This document shows positions 8,231 through 17,303 of a stretch of 64,000 bases of DNA, piece by piece. The first letter of the stretch is position 1. Each line of letters opens with the position of its first letter. Source of the stretch: an uncultured Lachnospiraceae bacterium (GTDB lineage: Bacteria > Bacillota > Clostridia > Lachnospirales > Lachnospiraceae); contig CANRNJ010000009.1 of NCBI GenBank assembly GCA_947631955.1, forward strand, positions 1-64,000, given 5' to 3'. Both the position numbers and the translations under genes were made by a program. The notes under the pieces are model-generated. The model made no database searches. It was given only the letters and a program-made list of their open reading frames with translations, and had not been told where the DNA came from.

Positions 8231-8377
8231 AATCTCCATTCCGGAGCGTTTACGCGACGGAGGCGGCGCGAATCTCAAATTCGCGTCTGCCATCAGGGGA
8301 ATTTGTGACGCCCCGACACAAATTCCCGTGTGAAAAATCAGCACATCAGTGTGATTTTTCACACTAATCTCCATTCC
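8231..8377. repeat. hairpin-rich 123-bp segment flanked by 12-bp direct repeats
   Basis: AATCTCCATTCC occurs at 8231-8242 and 8366-8377. The 123 bp between carry three head-to-tail inverted repeats. The first is 8267-8285, with 7-bp arms CGCGAAT. The second is 8297-8327, with 11-bp arms GGGAATTTGTG and a 9-base loop. The third is 8328-8364, with 13-bp arms GTGTGAAAAATCA and a loop that pairs further. On the minus strand the 12-bp repeat contains the GGAG of the engB ribosome binding site. The layout resembles a small non-coding element with a target-site duplication, though the ends show no terminal inverted repeat. It could also act as the lon terminator. Confidence 0.7.
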
Positions 8378-8380
8378 TTT

Positions 8381-10888
8381 TTATCTCACCAGAGCATACT
8401 CGGCGACCTCATCCATGGATTCCACCATGCGGATGTCGAGTCCTTCCGTTATCTCCTGCTCCAGTTCCGCGATATCCTTCTCATTCTCTTTCGGCACCAG
8501 AACGGTACGCACTCCCGCCGCTTTTGCGGCAAGGATCTTCTCCTTCAGGCCGCCGATCGGAAGCACTCTGCCCCGCAGAGTGACTTCTCCGGTCATTGCC
8601 ACATCCGCATGAACCGGCAGCCCGGCTACGGCTGAAAGGATAGCCGTCGCCATGGTGATCCCCGCCGAAGGACCGTCTTTCGGCACGGCTCCCTCCGGAA
8701 TATGTATATGAAAATCACTCTTTTGAAAGGTTTCTTCCGATACCTGATACCGGCTGCTGACCGAACGCACATAACTCATGGCGATCCTTGCGGATTCCTT
8801 CATCACATCGCCAAGTTGACCCGTTAAGTCAACTTCTCCCTCTCCCGGCATCATATTGACTTCTATCTGCAGAGTATCTCCGCCCGCACTGGTCCACGCC
8901 AATCCGCGCACGATACCGACTTCGTCCTTCTGCGCGATCTTGTCCTGCGTATATTTCGGCTTGCCCAGATACTCGTTCAGGTCGTCCGCGCCGACCGTGA
9001 TCGTCCCGGTCCGGAACTGTTCCCCGTCCTCCTGCTGCGCCTGCGTCTGCCGCTGCTCCAGAAGCTTTCTGGCCGCCTTGCGGCACACCGCGCCGATCTG
9101 GCGTTCCAGTCCCCGCACACCGGCCTCCCGCGTATAAGAGCGGATCATTTCCCAAAGCGCCGCATCCGTAAATGCCAGTTCCTCCGGCAGGATACCGTTC
9201 TTCTTCAACTGTTTTTCCACCAGATGCTCCTTGGCGATATGAAACTTTTCATTCTCCGTATAACTGTTGACCTCAATCACTTCCATACGATCTAAAAGCG
9301 GTTTCGGGATCGTATCGGTGCTGTTGGCCGTGGCGATGAACAGGACCTCAGACAGATCGACGGGGATCTCCACATAATGGTCCCTGAACATCCCGTTCTG
9401 TTCACTGTCCAGCACTTCCAGCAGGGCCGACGACGGATCGCCTTTATAATCGCTGCTCACCTTGTCGATCTCGTCTAAAAGCATCACCGGATTCTTGACC
9501 CCGGCCTGTCTGAGCGCATTGATGATCCGGCCCGGCATGGCGCCTACATAGGTCTTGCGGTGGCCCCTGATCTCCGCTTCGTCGCGGATGCCGCCCAGAC
9601 ATATGCGGACGTACTTTTTGCCAAGCGCCTCCGCAACGCTCTTTGCAATGGAAGTCTTGCCCGTTCCCGGCGGCCCCGCCAGACATATGATCGGGCTCTG
9701 CCCTTTCCCGTTTAAGATGCGCACGGCCAGATATTCCACCATACGCTCCTTGACTTTTTTCAGGCCATAATGCTGTTCTTCCAGAATCTGTTCCGCCTTC
9801 GCGATGTCGTCGCTGTCCTCGGTTGCTTTATCCCACGGCAGTTCCAACAGGGTTTCGATGTATGCGCGTTCCACCGCGCTCTCCGAATGGCTTCCGGCGA
9901 CGTTCTTGTAACGCGAGATCTCCTTGCGGATCTTCTCCTTCACCTCTTCCGGCGCCTGAAGTTCCTCCGCCTCCTGCTCGAACCGCGCCGCGTCCGCATC
10001 CACGTTATCCTCGCCCAGTTCTTCCTTGATATACTGCATCTGCTCCCGCAGGATATAATCTCTCTGGTTCTTGTCGATGCGCCCTCTGATCTTCTTGACC
10101 AGTTCGCTCTTGATCCGGACGATCTCCGTTTCCTGAACCAAGATACCTGTCAGGACTTCAAAGCGCTCCCGCACCGTCACCGCGCCTAAGACCTTCTGTT
10201 TATCCGCCACAGACAGCGGCAGATTGATCGCGATACAGTCCAGCAGCTTTCCCAAGGGCATATCGTCTTCGATCTGGTCTTCGACGGCTTTTCCCACCTT
10301 GGGAAAACAGGTGTGGTACGCCGAAAAAGCCTCCATGACCGCTCTGGTCATTGCCTTTTCGTCAAAAGAAGACACTCCTGCCAGATCGTCGTTTGCATAT
10401 GACACTTCTGTCATAATATACTTTTCATTCTCTGTAAAACGCCTAAGAACCGCTCTGGAACGGCCTTCCACCAATACGCGCAGCGTGTGGTTCGGCAGTT
10501 TCGTGACCTGTTTGATGATCGAAACCGTTCCCACGCCATAGACTCCGTCATAATCCGGATCCTCTTCTTCCACGTTTTTCTGCGTGACCGCCAGCAGTTT
10601 CTGGTCGCCCAGCATCGCCTGCTCCACCGCCCGGATCGATTTTTCTCTTGTCAGGTCAAAATGGATCACCATGCCGGGCAGAACAGACAGGCCGCGCAGC
10701 AGTACCGTCGGCAGGACATCCTGAGCCGGAACATCCGGATAGGCCGAAAGACCGGCGCTTCTGTCAGCTGCACCGGCGGCGCTCCTCGTTCTGCTGTCCG
10801 TTCCGTCAGCTGCTTTTCCGTCCGCCCTTTCGGCGGCTTTCCCGTTCGATTTTCTGTTCTCTGCTTTTCTTATCCAAAAATTACCCAT
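8381..10888 (-). CDS. lon: ATP-dependent protease La (Lon)
   Basis: This 835-residue Lon protease degrades damaged and regulatory proteins in the cytoplasm. Domains in order are an N-terminal substrate-binding domain (from [14 protein letters not shown], about residue 59), an AAA+ module with Walker [10 protein letters not shown] and Walker [10 protein letters not shown], and the C-terminal Ser-Lys protease with PKDGPSAG (catalytic Ser) and the Lys in [14 protein letters not shown]. The first about 58 residues are a low-complexity Ala/Arg/Asp-rich extension not usual in Lon, which may reflect repeat growth at the gene start. The ATG at 10888 has an AGGGA stretch upstream. It is followed by engB and preceded by clpX on the same strand. 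Confidence 0.97.
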   Translation of the reverse strand: MGNFWIRKAENRKSNGKAAERADGKAADGTDSRTRSAAGAADRSAGLSAYPDVPAQDVLPTVLLRGLSVLPGMVIHFDLTREKSIRAVEQAMLGDQKLLAVTQKNVEEEDPDYDGVYGVGTVSIIKQVTKLPNHTLRVLVEGRSRAVLRRFTENEKYIMTEVSYANDDLAGVSSFDEKAMTRAVMEAFSAYHTCFPKVGKAVEDQIEDDMPLGKLLDCIAINLPLSVADKQKVLGAVTVRERFEVLTGILVQETEIVRIKSELVKKIRGRIDKNQRDYILREQMQYIKEELGEDNVDADAARFEQEAEELQAPEEVKEKIRKEISRYKNVAGSHSESAVERAYIETLLELPWDKATEDSDDIAKAEQILEEQHYGLKKVKERMVEYLAVRILNGKGQSPIICLAGPPGTGKTSIAKSVAEALGKKYVRICLGGIRDEAEIRGHRKTYVGAMPGRIINALRQAGVKNPVMLLDEIDKVSSDYKGDPSSALLEVLDSEQNGMFRDHYVEIPVDLSEVLFIATANSTDTIPKPLLDRMEVIEVNSYTENEKFHIAKEHLVEKQLKKNGILPEELAFTDAALWEMIRSYTREAGVRGLERQIGAVCRKAARKLLEQRQTQAQQEDGEQFRTGTITVGADDLNEYLGKPKYTQDKIAQKDEVGIVRGLAWTSAGGDTLQIEVNMMPGEGEVDLTGQLGDVMKESARIAMSYVRSVSSRYQVSEETFQKSDFHIHIPEGAVPKDGPSAGITMATAILSAVAGLPVHADVAMTGEVTLRGRVLPIGGLKEKILAAKAAGVRTVLVPKENEKDIAELEQEITEGLDIRMVESMDEVAEYALVR

Positions 10889-10977
10889 ATACTACAATCC
10901 CTGATCGTTCCGTCAAAAATACCATAGACGCCGCCGTTATCCCGGCCGCGTCTATGTTGTTATAACCTGTAGATGAT

Positions 10978-12231
10978 CTATGCCTGAAGCAGTCTGTCGC
11001 GATAGACGATGCGGGGTTTCCCCTCTCCCGATACCGCGTCTTTGGTCAGCACGCACTCGGCGATATTGTCGTCCGACGGAATCTCGTACATGATATCCAT
11101 CATGACGTCTTCCATGATGGAGCGCAGCCCTCTGGCACCCGTCTTGCGCTCATACGCCAGACGCGCGATCTCTTCCGCCGCGTCGTCGTCCACACTCAGT
11201 TTGACCTCGTCAAACTCAAACAGTTTCTTATATTGTTTGATAAGAGCGTTCTTGGGCTCTTTCAGGATCCGGATCAAAGCCTCTTTATCCAGACCTTCCA
11301 GTGTGACCGTGATCGGCACACGGCCGATAAACTCAGGGATCAGACCGAATTTCATCAGATCCTGCGGCGCTGTTTCTTTCAGGATAGCGCCGATATCTTT
11401 GCTGCTCTTCTCCACGATCTGCGCGTTGAATCCGATCGAATTGCGATCCAGACGCTCTTCCACGATCTTCTCCAGTCCGTCAAAAGCGCCGCCGCAGATA
11501 AAGAGAATATTGGAGGTATCGATCTGGATCAGTTCCTGATGCGGATGCTTTCTTCCGCCCTGCGGAGGCACGCTGGCAACCGTTCCCTCGATGATCTTAA
11601 GGAGAGCCTGCTGAACCCCTTCCCCCGACACATCTCTGGTAATGGATACGTTCTCGCTCTTCTTCGTGATCTTGTCGATCTCGTCAATATAGATGATACC
11701 GTACTGGGCGCGGTCGATATCGTAATCCGCCGCTTGGATCAGCTTCAACAGGATATTCTCAACGTCCTCGCCCACATAACCGGCCTCGGTCAAAGTGGTC
11801 GCATCCGCGATCGCAAACGGCACGTTGATGATCTTGGCCAGTGTCTGCGCCAGATACGTCTTGCCGGAACCCGTGGGCCCTATCATGATAATATTGCTTT
11901 TTTGAAGTTCCACACCGTCGTCGTCCTGAGGCGCCATCACGCGCTTATAATGATTGTAGACCGATACGGACAGGACCTTCTTGGCCTCCTCTTGGCCGAT
12001 CACATAATCGTCCAGAAATTTCTTGATCTCAACCGGTTTCAGGAGATTGATCTCCATCTCCTCCACTTCCGGTTCGTCCTCGTATTCCTCTTCAATGATA
12101 TCCGCGCAGATATCCACACATTCATCGCAGATATAGACGCCCGTAGGCCCCGCGATCAGCTTTCTGACCTGATCCTGCGTCTTATTGCAAAAAGAGCACC
12201 TCACCTTGTCGTCCGAATTCTTTCCTGCCAT
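10978..12231 (-). CDS. clpX: ATP-dependent Clp protease ATP-binding subunit ClpX
   Basis: This is ClpX, 417 residues, the AAA+ unfoldase that feeds substrates to ClpP. The N-terminal zinc-binding domain has four cysteines (CSFC at 12-15 and CDEC plus a further Cys near residues 35-42). The AAA+ core shows Walker A GPTGSGKT, Walker B YIDEIDKI and the sensor region [14 protein letters not shown]. Length and domain order are normal. It lies 37 bp downstream of clpP, giving the conserved tig-clpP-clpX-lon order. Confidence 0.98.
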   Translation of the reverse strand: MAGKNSDDKVRCSFCNKTQDQVRKLIAGPTGVYICDECVDICADIIEEEYEDEPEVEEMEINLLKPVEIKKFLDDYVIGQEEAKKVLSVSVYNHYKRVMAPQDDDGVELQKSNIIMIGPTGSGKTYLAQTLAKIINVPFAIADATTLTEAGYVGEDVENILLKLIQAADYDIDRAQYGIIYIDEIDKITKKSENVSITRDVSGEGVQQALLKIIEGTVASVPPQGGRKHPHQELIQIDTSNILFICGGAFDGLEKIVEERLDRNSIGFNAQIVEKSSKDIGAILKETAPQDLMKFGLIPEFIGRVPITVTLEGLDKEALIRILKEPKNALIKQYKKLFEFDEVKLSVDDDAAEEIARLAYERKTGARGLRSIMEDVMMDIMYEIPSDDNIAECVLTKDAVSGEGKPRIVYRDRLLQA

Positions 12232-12268
12232 TTTAATGTTCCATGCCTTTCTTTTTCACTATTTTATT

Positions 12269-12862
12269 CTAAACGGCATTGGCATGATTGGTGATAATAC
12301 GGTCAATCAGACCATATGCAAGCGCATCCTCCGCGGTTTTCCAGTTATCTCTCTCCGTGTCGGCCATAATGACTTCAAAGTCCTGCCCGGTATTCTGAGC
12401 CATGATCCTCGCCATTTTCTCTTTTGTCGCAAGGATATGCTTTGCCGTGATCTCGATCTCCGTCGCCTGACCCTGCGTACCGCCCGAAGGCTGATGGATC
12501 ATGATCTCCGCATTGGGAAGCGCCATCCTCTTGCCCTTGGCGCCGCCTGCCAGAAGAAATGCGCCCATGCTGGCCGCCATGCCGATGCACACGGTAGAAA
12601 CGTCACACTTGATAAAATTCATCGTATCGTAGATCGCCATTCCCGCGGTCACGGAGCCGCCCGGACTGTTGATATACAGATGAATATCCTTTTCCGGATC
12701 TTCCGACTCCAAAAACAGCATCTGTGCGACGATCACGCTCGCGGAAGCGTCCGTCACTTCCTCACCCAGAAAGATGATCCTCTCTTTTAACAATCTTGAA
12801 TAAATGTCGTAAGAGCGTTCTCCCTTGGAAGTCTGCTCAATGACATAAGGTATCAATGGCAT
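12269..12862 (-). CDS. clpP: ATP-dependent Clp protease proteolytic subunit ClpP
   Basis: This is ClpP, 197 residues, the serine peptidase that forms the double-ring chamber with ClpX. The catalytic triad is visible: Ser in [11 protein letters not shown], His in MIHQPSGG and Asp in DTERDNW. The N-terminus [20 protein letters not shown] is standard, so the start at 12862, preceded by GGAGGGA, is secure. It lies between tig and clpX. Confidence 0.98.
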   Translation of the reverse strand: MPLIPYVIEQTSKGERSYDIYSRLLKERIIFLGEEVTDASASVIVAQMLFLESEDPEKDIHLYINSPGGSVTAGMAIYDTMNFIKCDVSTVCIGMAASMGAFLLAGGAKGKRMALPNAEIMIHQPSGGTQGQATEIEITAKHILATKEKMARIMAQNTGQDFEVIMADTERDNWKTAEDALAYGLIDRIITNHANAV

Positions 12863-12930
12863 AACAATCCCTCCGTTCCAATGATTTCTTACCTTTTTCC
12901 AAATGGATCCTCAGGATCCTTTCTCAATCT

Positions 12931-14232
12931 CTAAGCTTCTTTTTTCTTGCTCTCTTTTGCATGTTCCGCCACGAATTCAGCCGCTTTTCTGACCGCGATA
13001 TCCTGAAGGATGTTTTTCTTCTCCCTCTCGCCCATCAGTTCCTTGACCTTATCCGTTTCCATCTGGTAGACTTCCGCCATGGTCTTCAGTTCCTGCTCGT
13101 AGTCTTCCTCCGTCGCCTCGATATTCTCAGCCTTGGCAACCGCTTCAAGGACCAGTCTGGACTTGATGCGCTCCTCGGCCTGCGGTTTCATCTGCTCTAC
13201 CAGCTGCTCATAGGTCGCGCCCGTAAACTGGAAATACTGCTCCATGGAAAGTCCCTGCATCGTGATCCTCTGCGCGAACTCGTCCACCATCTGCCTCTGC
13301 TGGGTCTCCAGCATAGCGTCCGGGATCTCCATCTCGGCCCCGTCCACTACCGCTTTGATCGCCGCGTCTTCCCTTGCGTTCTTTGCATCCTTTTCCTTTT
13401 TCTCGGCAAGCTGCTTCTTTACGTCTTCCCTGTACTCCGCAAAGGTATCAAATTCGGACACTTCGCTTGCGAACTCGTCGTCCGCTTCGGGAAGTTCCTT
13501 TTCTTTGATCTCCTTGACCGTACATTTGAATACCGCATCTTTGCCTTTCAGATTTTCAGCCTGATAATCTTCCGGGAAAGTCACTTTCACTTCCACTTCT
13601 TTTCCGATCTCCGCCCCGATAAGCTGCTCTTCAAAACCGGGGATAAAAGCGCCGGAACCGATCGTCAGCGGATAATTCTCGCCCTTGCCGCCCTCAAATG
13701 CGACGCCGTCCACAAATCCTTCAAAATCAAGGGTCGTGACGTCGCCGTCTTTCACCGGTCTGTCCTCCACCGTGATATTTCTCGCGTTGTTCTCACGCTC
13801 TCTGTCAATGGCGGCGTCCACGTCTTCCTCCGTCACTTCCGTATCGATCTTGTCGATCTTAACGCCATTGTATTTGCCTAATTTGACATCCGGTTTCAAA
13901 GCGACCAGAGCCGTAAAGATAAAAGGCTTGCCCGCCTCGATCTGCGTCACTTCGATCTTGGGCGAAGATACGATGTCCTCTTCGCACTCCATAAGCGCCT
14001 GATCGTAAGCGTCCGGGATCAGTTCGTTCGCGGCATCCTCATAGAAGACCTCTTTCCCGTACATCTTCTCTACCATCTGGCGCGGTACTTTTCCCTTCCG
14101 AAAGCCCGGAATAGAGATCTGCTTCTTCTGCTTCTGGTACGCTTTCTCGATCGCTTTCTCCAACTCTTCCGCGCTTGCCTCAATGGTAAGTTTCGCCATG
14201 TTCTTTTCTAATTTTTCTACCTGTAGACTCAT
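12931..14232 (-). CDS. tig: trigger factor, ribosome-associated chaperone
   Basis: This is trigger factor, 433 residues, the peptidyl-prolyl isomerase chaperone that binds the ribosome exit tunnel. The ribosome-binding signature appears as ISIPGFRKGKVPRQMVEKMYG in the N-terminal domain (about 38-58). A central FKBP-like domain contains VKDGDVTTLDFEGFVDG, and a long helical C-terminal domain ends in a Lys-rich tail. AAGGAGG precedes the ATG. It heads the clpP-clpX group. A weak -10 (TATAAT on the minus strand at 14343-14348) suggests the promoter position. Confidence 0.96.
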   Translation of the reverse strand: MSLQVEKLEKNMAKLTIEASAEELEKAIEKAYQKQKKQISIPGFRKGKVPRQMVEKMYGKEVFYEDAANELIPDAYDQALMECEEDIVSSPKIEVTQIEAGKPFIFTALVALKPDVKLGKYNGVKIDKIDTEVTEEDVDAAIDRERENNARNITVEDRPVKDGDVTTLDFEGFVDGVAFEGGKGENYPLTIGSGAFIPGFEEQLIGAEIGKEVEVKVTFPEDYQAENLKGKDAVFKCTVKEIKEKELPEADDEFASEVSEFDTFAEYREDVKKQLAEKKEKDAKNAREDAAIKAVVDGAEMEIPDAMLETQQRQMVDEFAQRITMQGLSMEQYFQFTGATYEQLVEQMKPQAEERIKSRLVLEAVAKAENIEATEEDYEQELKTMAEVYQMETDKVKELMGEREKKNILQDIAVRKAAEFVAEHAKESKKKEA

Positions 14233-14631
14233 TATCGGGGTTCCTCCTTACTATATCCGTTCCTGATATACATTTTCGTCGTAATTATTCAGCAGAAGCC
14301 TCAAAATACAAAGTTATTTGCATATAATCACAGTATTTAAGCATTATAGCACAAACAAATGGAAAATACCAGTAATACTTTTGGCAAATCTTCTTTTGAC
14401 TTTCGGCAGTTCTTCTTTTCAGCGATTTTAACACGTAATAGTAAAACTTACCAAAATATTTTTTTACGATCCGCTCATACTAACATCAAGATAAGCGACA
14501 CGAAAAAAGCTTGAACAGATATGACGCGATCCGGCTTCCGGCAGAATCAGGCGATCTGGGATAAGCGGTTTTTCATCGCTTATCTCAAATATAGATGAAA
14601 GATGAAATGTATTTTCGGAGGTGAAAAAGAA
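14233..14631. other. intergenic region between tig and the SASP gene
   Basis: This 399-bp AT-rich divergent region holds the tig upstream sequence and the leader of the spore protein gene. CATACTA at 14476-14482 matches the -10 of sigma-G (forespore) promoters, although the expected TGAATA-like -35 is not clear. A perfect hairpin (GATAAGCG arms at 14560-14567 and 14577-14584) lies about 50 bp before the spore gene start. I see no gene here. Confidence 0.5.
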
Positions 14632-14832
14632 ATGGCAAGCAACAAGACGAATAGAGTTGAAGTTCCTGAAGCTAAGGCAGCAATGGATCGTTTCAAGACA
14701 GAAGTTGCATCTGAGCTGGGCGTAAACCTGAAAGAGGGTTACAACGGCGACCTGACATCCAAAGAAGCAGGTTCCATCGGTGGTGAGATGGTCCGCAGAA
14801 TGATCAAGAGCCAGGAAGAGCAGATGAAATAA
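14632..14832 (+). CDS. small acid-soluble spore protein, alpha/beta type
   Basis: This is an alpha/beta-type SASP of 66 residues. These proteins coat and protect spore DNA and are degraded at germination. The Gpr protease site TEVASE and the conserved second half (GYNGDLTSKEAGSIGGEMVRRM, split by short variable residues) are present. The ATG at 14632 follows GGAGGTGAAAAAGAA; a longer frame from 14602 is not supported. It is monocistronic, with its own terminator. It is direct evidence that the organism makes endospores. Confidence 0.95.
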   Translation: MASNKTNRVEVPEAKAAMDRFKTEVASELGVNLKEGYNGDLTSKEAGSIGGEMVRRMIKSQEEQMK

Positions 14833-14854
14833 GGCAGGAACAGTTAAAAAGAAT

Positions 14855-14886
14855 GACCCGTCTGAACATTCAGGCGGGTCGTTTTC
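14855..14886 (+). terminator. intrinsic terminator of the SASP gene
   Basis: GACCCGTCTGAA and TTCAGGCGGGTC form a 12-bp stem (one G-T pair) with a two-base loop at 14855-14880, followed by GTTTTCT. It begins 22 bp after the SASP stop. Confidence 0.8.
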
Positions 14887-14932
14887 TGCATATAAGCCTC
14901 GTCTGTCGGCGGCTTTCCTGTATCGCCGCTCC

Positions 14933-15490
14933 TTACAGGCCGGTTTCATATACCAGTTTCTTACGCATCTCCAGAACCGCCTCCGGTCCCGCGAGCTGCT
15001 CTAAGATCGCCAGACCGAAGGGGATCGCCGTACCCATGCCGCGGCTGGTGATGATATGTCCGTCCGTCACGGCAGGCTGCCTTATTACTTCCGCGCCCTC
15101 CAGATGGCTTTCAAAACCGGGATTGCTGCATGCTTTTTTCCCTTTTAAGATCCCTTTGTGCCCGAAGATGCTGGGCGCCGCACAGATCGCCGCAAGGTAC
15201 TTGTCTTTCCGATAAAACTCATCCACCCTGTCCATGAGCGGCACGCAGGCTTCCAGATTGGTCGTTCCCGGCATACCGCCCGGCAGTATGAGGATCTCTG
15301 TTTCGTCAAAATCCACTTCTTCCAATCGTTTGTCCGTCTTCACCGTGATCTGGTGCGAGCCCGTCACTTCCTGTTCTCCCGTAACCGATACCATGTCTAT
15401 CGTGATCTTCGCCCGGCGCAGGATGTCCACCACGGTCAATGCCTCGATCTCCTCAAAACCGGCTGCCAAAAAAATCGCTGCTCTGCTCAT
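14933..15490 (-). CDS. DJ-1/PfpI (ThiJ) family protein
   Basis: This 185-residue protein belongs to the DJ-1/YajL subgroup. The N-terminal FLAAGFEEIEALTVVDILRRA and the nucleophile-elbow Cys in YLAAICAAPSIFG, with the conserved Glu near residue 15, define the family. Members are redox-sensing or deglycase/hydrolase-like proteins, and the true reaction in bacteria is debated. GGAGG precedes the start at 15490. It lies 36 bp downstream of the repeat-tailed membrane protein gene. Confidence 0.88.
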   Translation of the reverse strand: MSRAAIFLAAGFEEIEALTVVDILRRAKITIDMVSVTGEQEVTGSHQITVKTDKRLEEVDFDETEILILPGGMPGTTNLEACVPLMDRVDEFYRKDKYLAAICAAPSIFGHKGILKGKKACSNPGFESHLEGAEVIRQPAVTDGHIITSRGMGTAIPFGLAILEQLAGPEAVLEMRKKLVYETGL

Positions 15491-15526
15491 AACTTCCTCC
15501 TTTTCGTCTTTCCGCCATTCACCGTC

Positions 15527-16618
15527 TTACTGCGGGTTCTGCGGATCTTGCGGGTTTTGAGGGTCCTGCGGATCCTGCGGAGCGCTGTACCCCGCCGTCG
15601 GCTGCTGCTGCCCGTTATATCCGTAGCCCGGCTGCTGCTGTTGCCCGTTATATCCGTAGCCCGGCTGCTGCTGCTGACCGTTGTACCCGTAGCCCGGCTG
15701 CTGCTGTTGCCCGTTATACCCGTAGCCCGGCTGCTGCTGTTGCCCGTTGTACCCGTAGCCCGGCTGCTGCTGTTGCCCGTTGTACCCGTAGCCCGGCTGC
15801 TGCTGGCCGTTATACCCATAGCCCGCTGTCTGCTGTTGGCCGTTATACCCATAGGCTGGCTGCTGTTCGTTGATCTTGCGTATCGCCATGATCAGAATGA
15901 TTACGGAAATCGCAAAATTGATCACGAAATACGGAACGCTGACCGGAAGGAATGACAATACGGCCTTAATGAGAAGCGGCAGCGTCCTGCTGTACACTCC
16001 CAACAGGTACAGCTGTCCGAACGTCAGCCTGCAGTTCAACGCCGAAGCGGCGATCATTCCCAGAAGCGCCACAACCAAAACGCCGAGGAAAAACAGCGCC
16101 GCCATCCATATATATACGATAACCATTCCGATGGCCAATATCACATACAGCCACGGTATAAATTCCATCAGATCTTCTTTGTCAAAATCCATATCCAGCT
16201 CGGTATAATAGACTCCTTGGATCTGACCGTTGCTCTTCATGATCATTTTCTCGCAGTCCATGAGCAGAGCGGTCGAATAGTCGGAAAGATACGGCGCCAT
16301 GTCGTCCGCATCATAGAAGACATAATCCGGATCGGTATCGATATAGATATAGGTGCCGCCCTCGTCTATCTCTATCACATCGTCCACCCACAGTTCGCCG
16401 TCTTCCAGTTCAAAATCCGGTATACTGTCGATCGTGCTGCGCAGAGAACCGTCGGAAGAAAAAGCGGATATCGCAAAAGGGATCAGCATGGTTATCCCAA
16501 AATAGATCGCCGTCAGCACTATGCCGAAGCCAAAAACCTTGCCTTTCTTGTTCTGCAGAAACTGCCGGTAGCTTCCAAAACTGTACACCGACAGCGCCAT
16601 TTCTTTAAAAATATTCAT
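15527..16618 (-). CDS. DUF1189-like membrane protein with Gln/Tyr/Gly repeat tail
   Basis: This protein of about 363 residues has an N-terminal membrane helix, an extracytoplasmic acidic region (about 40-150) and four more hydrophobic segments (about 160-265), resembling DUF1189 proteins. The tail from about residue 273 is low complexity: eight units built on YGYNGQQQQPG, then short PQDPQNPQ repeats. The DNA there is a nearly perfect 33-bp tandem array (about 15598-15870). The ATG at 16618 follows GAGAGGGG; a longer frame to 16654 lacks a site. Function is unknown; the tail suggests self-association or a disordered cytoplasmic arm. Confidence 0.8.
   Translation of the reverse strand: MNIFKEMALSVYSFGSYRQFLQNKKGKVFGFGIVLTAIYFGITMLIPFAISAFSSDGSLRSTIDSIPDFELEDGELWVDDVIEIDEGGTYIYIDTDPDYVFYDADDMAPYLSDYSTALLMDCEKMIMKSNGQIQGVYYTELDMDFDKEDLMEFIPWLYVILAIGMVIVYIWMAALFFLGVLVVALLGMIAASALNCRLTFGQLYLLGVYSRTLPLLIKAVLSFLPVSVPYFVINFAISVIILIMAIRKINEQQPAYGYNGQQQTAGYGYNGQQQPGYGYNGQQQQPGYGYNGQQQQPGYGYNGQQQQPGYGYNGQQQQPGYGYNGQQQQPGYGYNGQQQPTAGYSAPQDPQDPQNPQDPQNPQ
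15598..15870. repeat. 33-bp coding tandem repeat, about eight units
   Basis: This array encodes the YGYNGQQ-type repeats at the end of the DUF1189-like gene. Units differ mainly at third codon positions (TTATAT versus TTGTAC and similar), so the protein sequence is better conserved than the DNA, except for one-Gln length changes at both ends. Confidence 0.9.
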
Positions 16619-16811
16619 ATCGTCCCCTCTCCGCCGCGCGGTATGCAGACGCATCCGCAGTCCTTACCGCGATCATCCGGCCTGTTTTCTCTTGCTTCAT
16701 TATAAAAAAAAGCGTTTCATGTGTCAATCAATCTTTACACCGGCATCCGCTCTTCGTATAATGATTTCGTACATTTACAAAAAACTTACATCTGGGAAAG
16801 AAGGATCCGAT

Positions 16812-17303
16812 ATGGAAATAGAACGCAAATTTACCGTCAAAAAAATACCCGGAGATCTGGAAACTTACACCTGCCATATCATCGAACAGGCATACCTGAA
16901 CGTTGACCCCGTTATCAGAGTGCGCCGGCAGGACGACGAATACTATATGACCTACAAAGGAAGGGGCCTGCTCGCACGGGAAGAATACAATCTTCCGCTG
17001 AACGAGGCTTCCTACCGCCATCTTCTCCAAAAAGCCGACGGGAACGTGATCTCCAAGAAGCGTTATGTGATACCGATCGAACACCCGGCCTTTACGGCGG
17101 ATGCCTCTTTTGGTGTTGACCAGTTCGGTCTATGCGTGGAACTTGACATATTCGACGCTCCCTTTGCCCCGCTCGTCATCGCAGAAGTCGAATTTCCGAC
17201 CGAGGACATGGCCAACGCCTTCGTGCCTCTTGACTGGTTTGATCAAGATGTGACGTCCGACCCCGCCTATCACAATTCCAACATGAGCCGGAAAGTGTTT
17301 TAA
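16812..17303 (+). CDS. CYTH-domain phosphatase (triphosphate tunnel metalloenzyme)
   Basis: This is a CYTH/TTM family protein of 163 residues. It starts with the diagnostic ExExK motif (MEIERKFTV), which binds metal and triphosphate inside the tunnel. Alternating basic residues (VIRVRRQ, YKGRG, SKKRYVIP) and acidic residues (VELDIF, IAEVEFP) line the barrel. Such enzymes hydrolyse inorganic triphosphate or short polyphosphate. The ATG at 16812 follows AAGGATCCGAT; the longer frame upstream is non-coding. Its 3' end overlaps the convergent LacI gene by 4 bp. Confidence 0.88.
   Translation: MEIERKFTVKKIPGDLETYTCHIIEQAYLNVDPVIRVRRQDDEYYMTYKGRGLLAREEYNLPLNEASYRHLLQKADGNVISKKRYVIPIEHPAFTADASFGVDQFGLCVELDIFDAPFAPLVIAEVEFPTEDMANAFVPLDWFDQDVTSDPAYHNSNMSRKVF

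Noticed and set aside
14464..14949. Minus-strand frame of 161 codons antisense to the SASP gene
   Set aside because: It runs opposite a convincing spore protein gene and through its terminator, and the translation has no family character.
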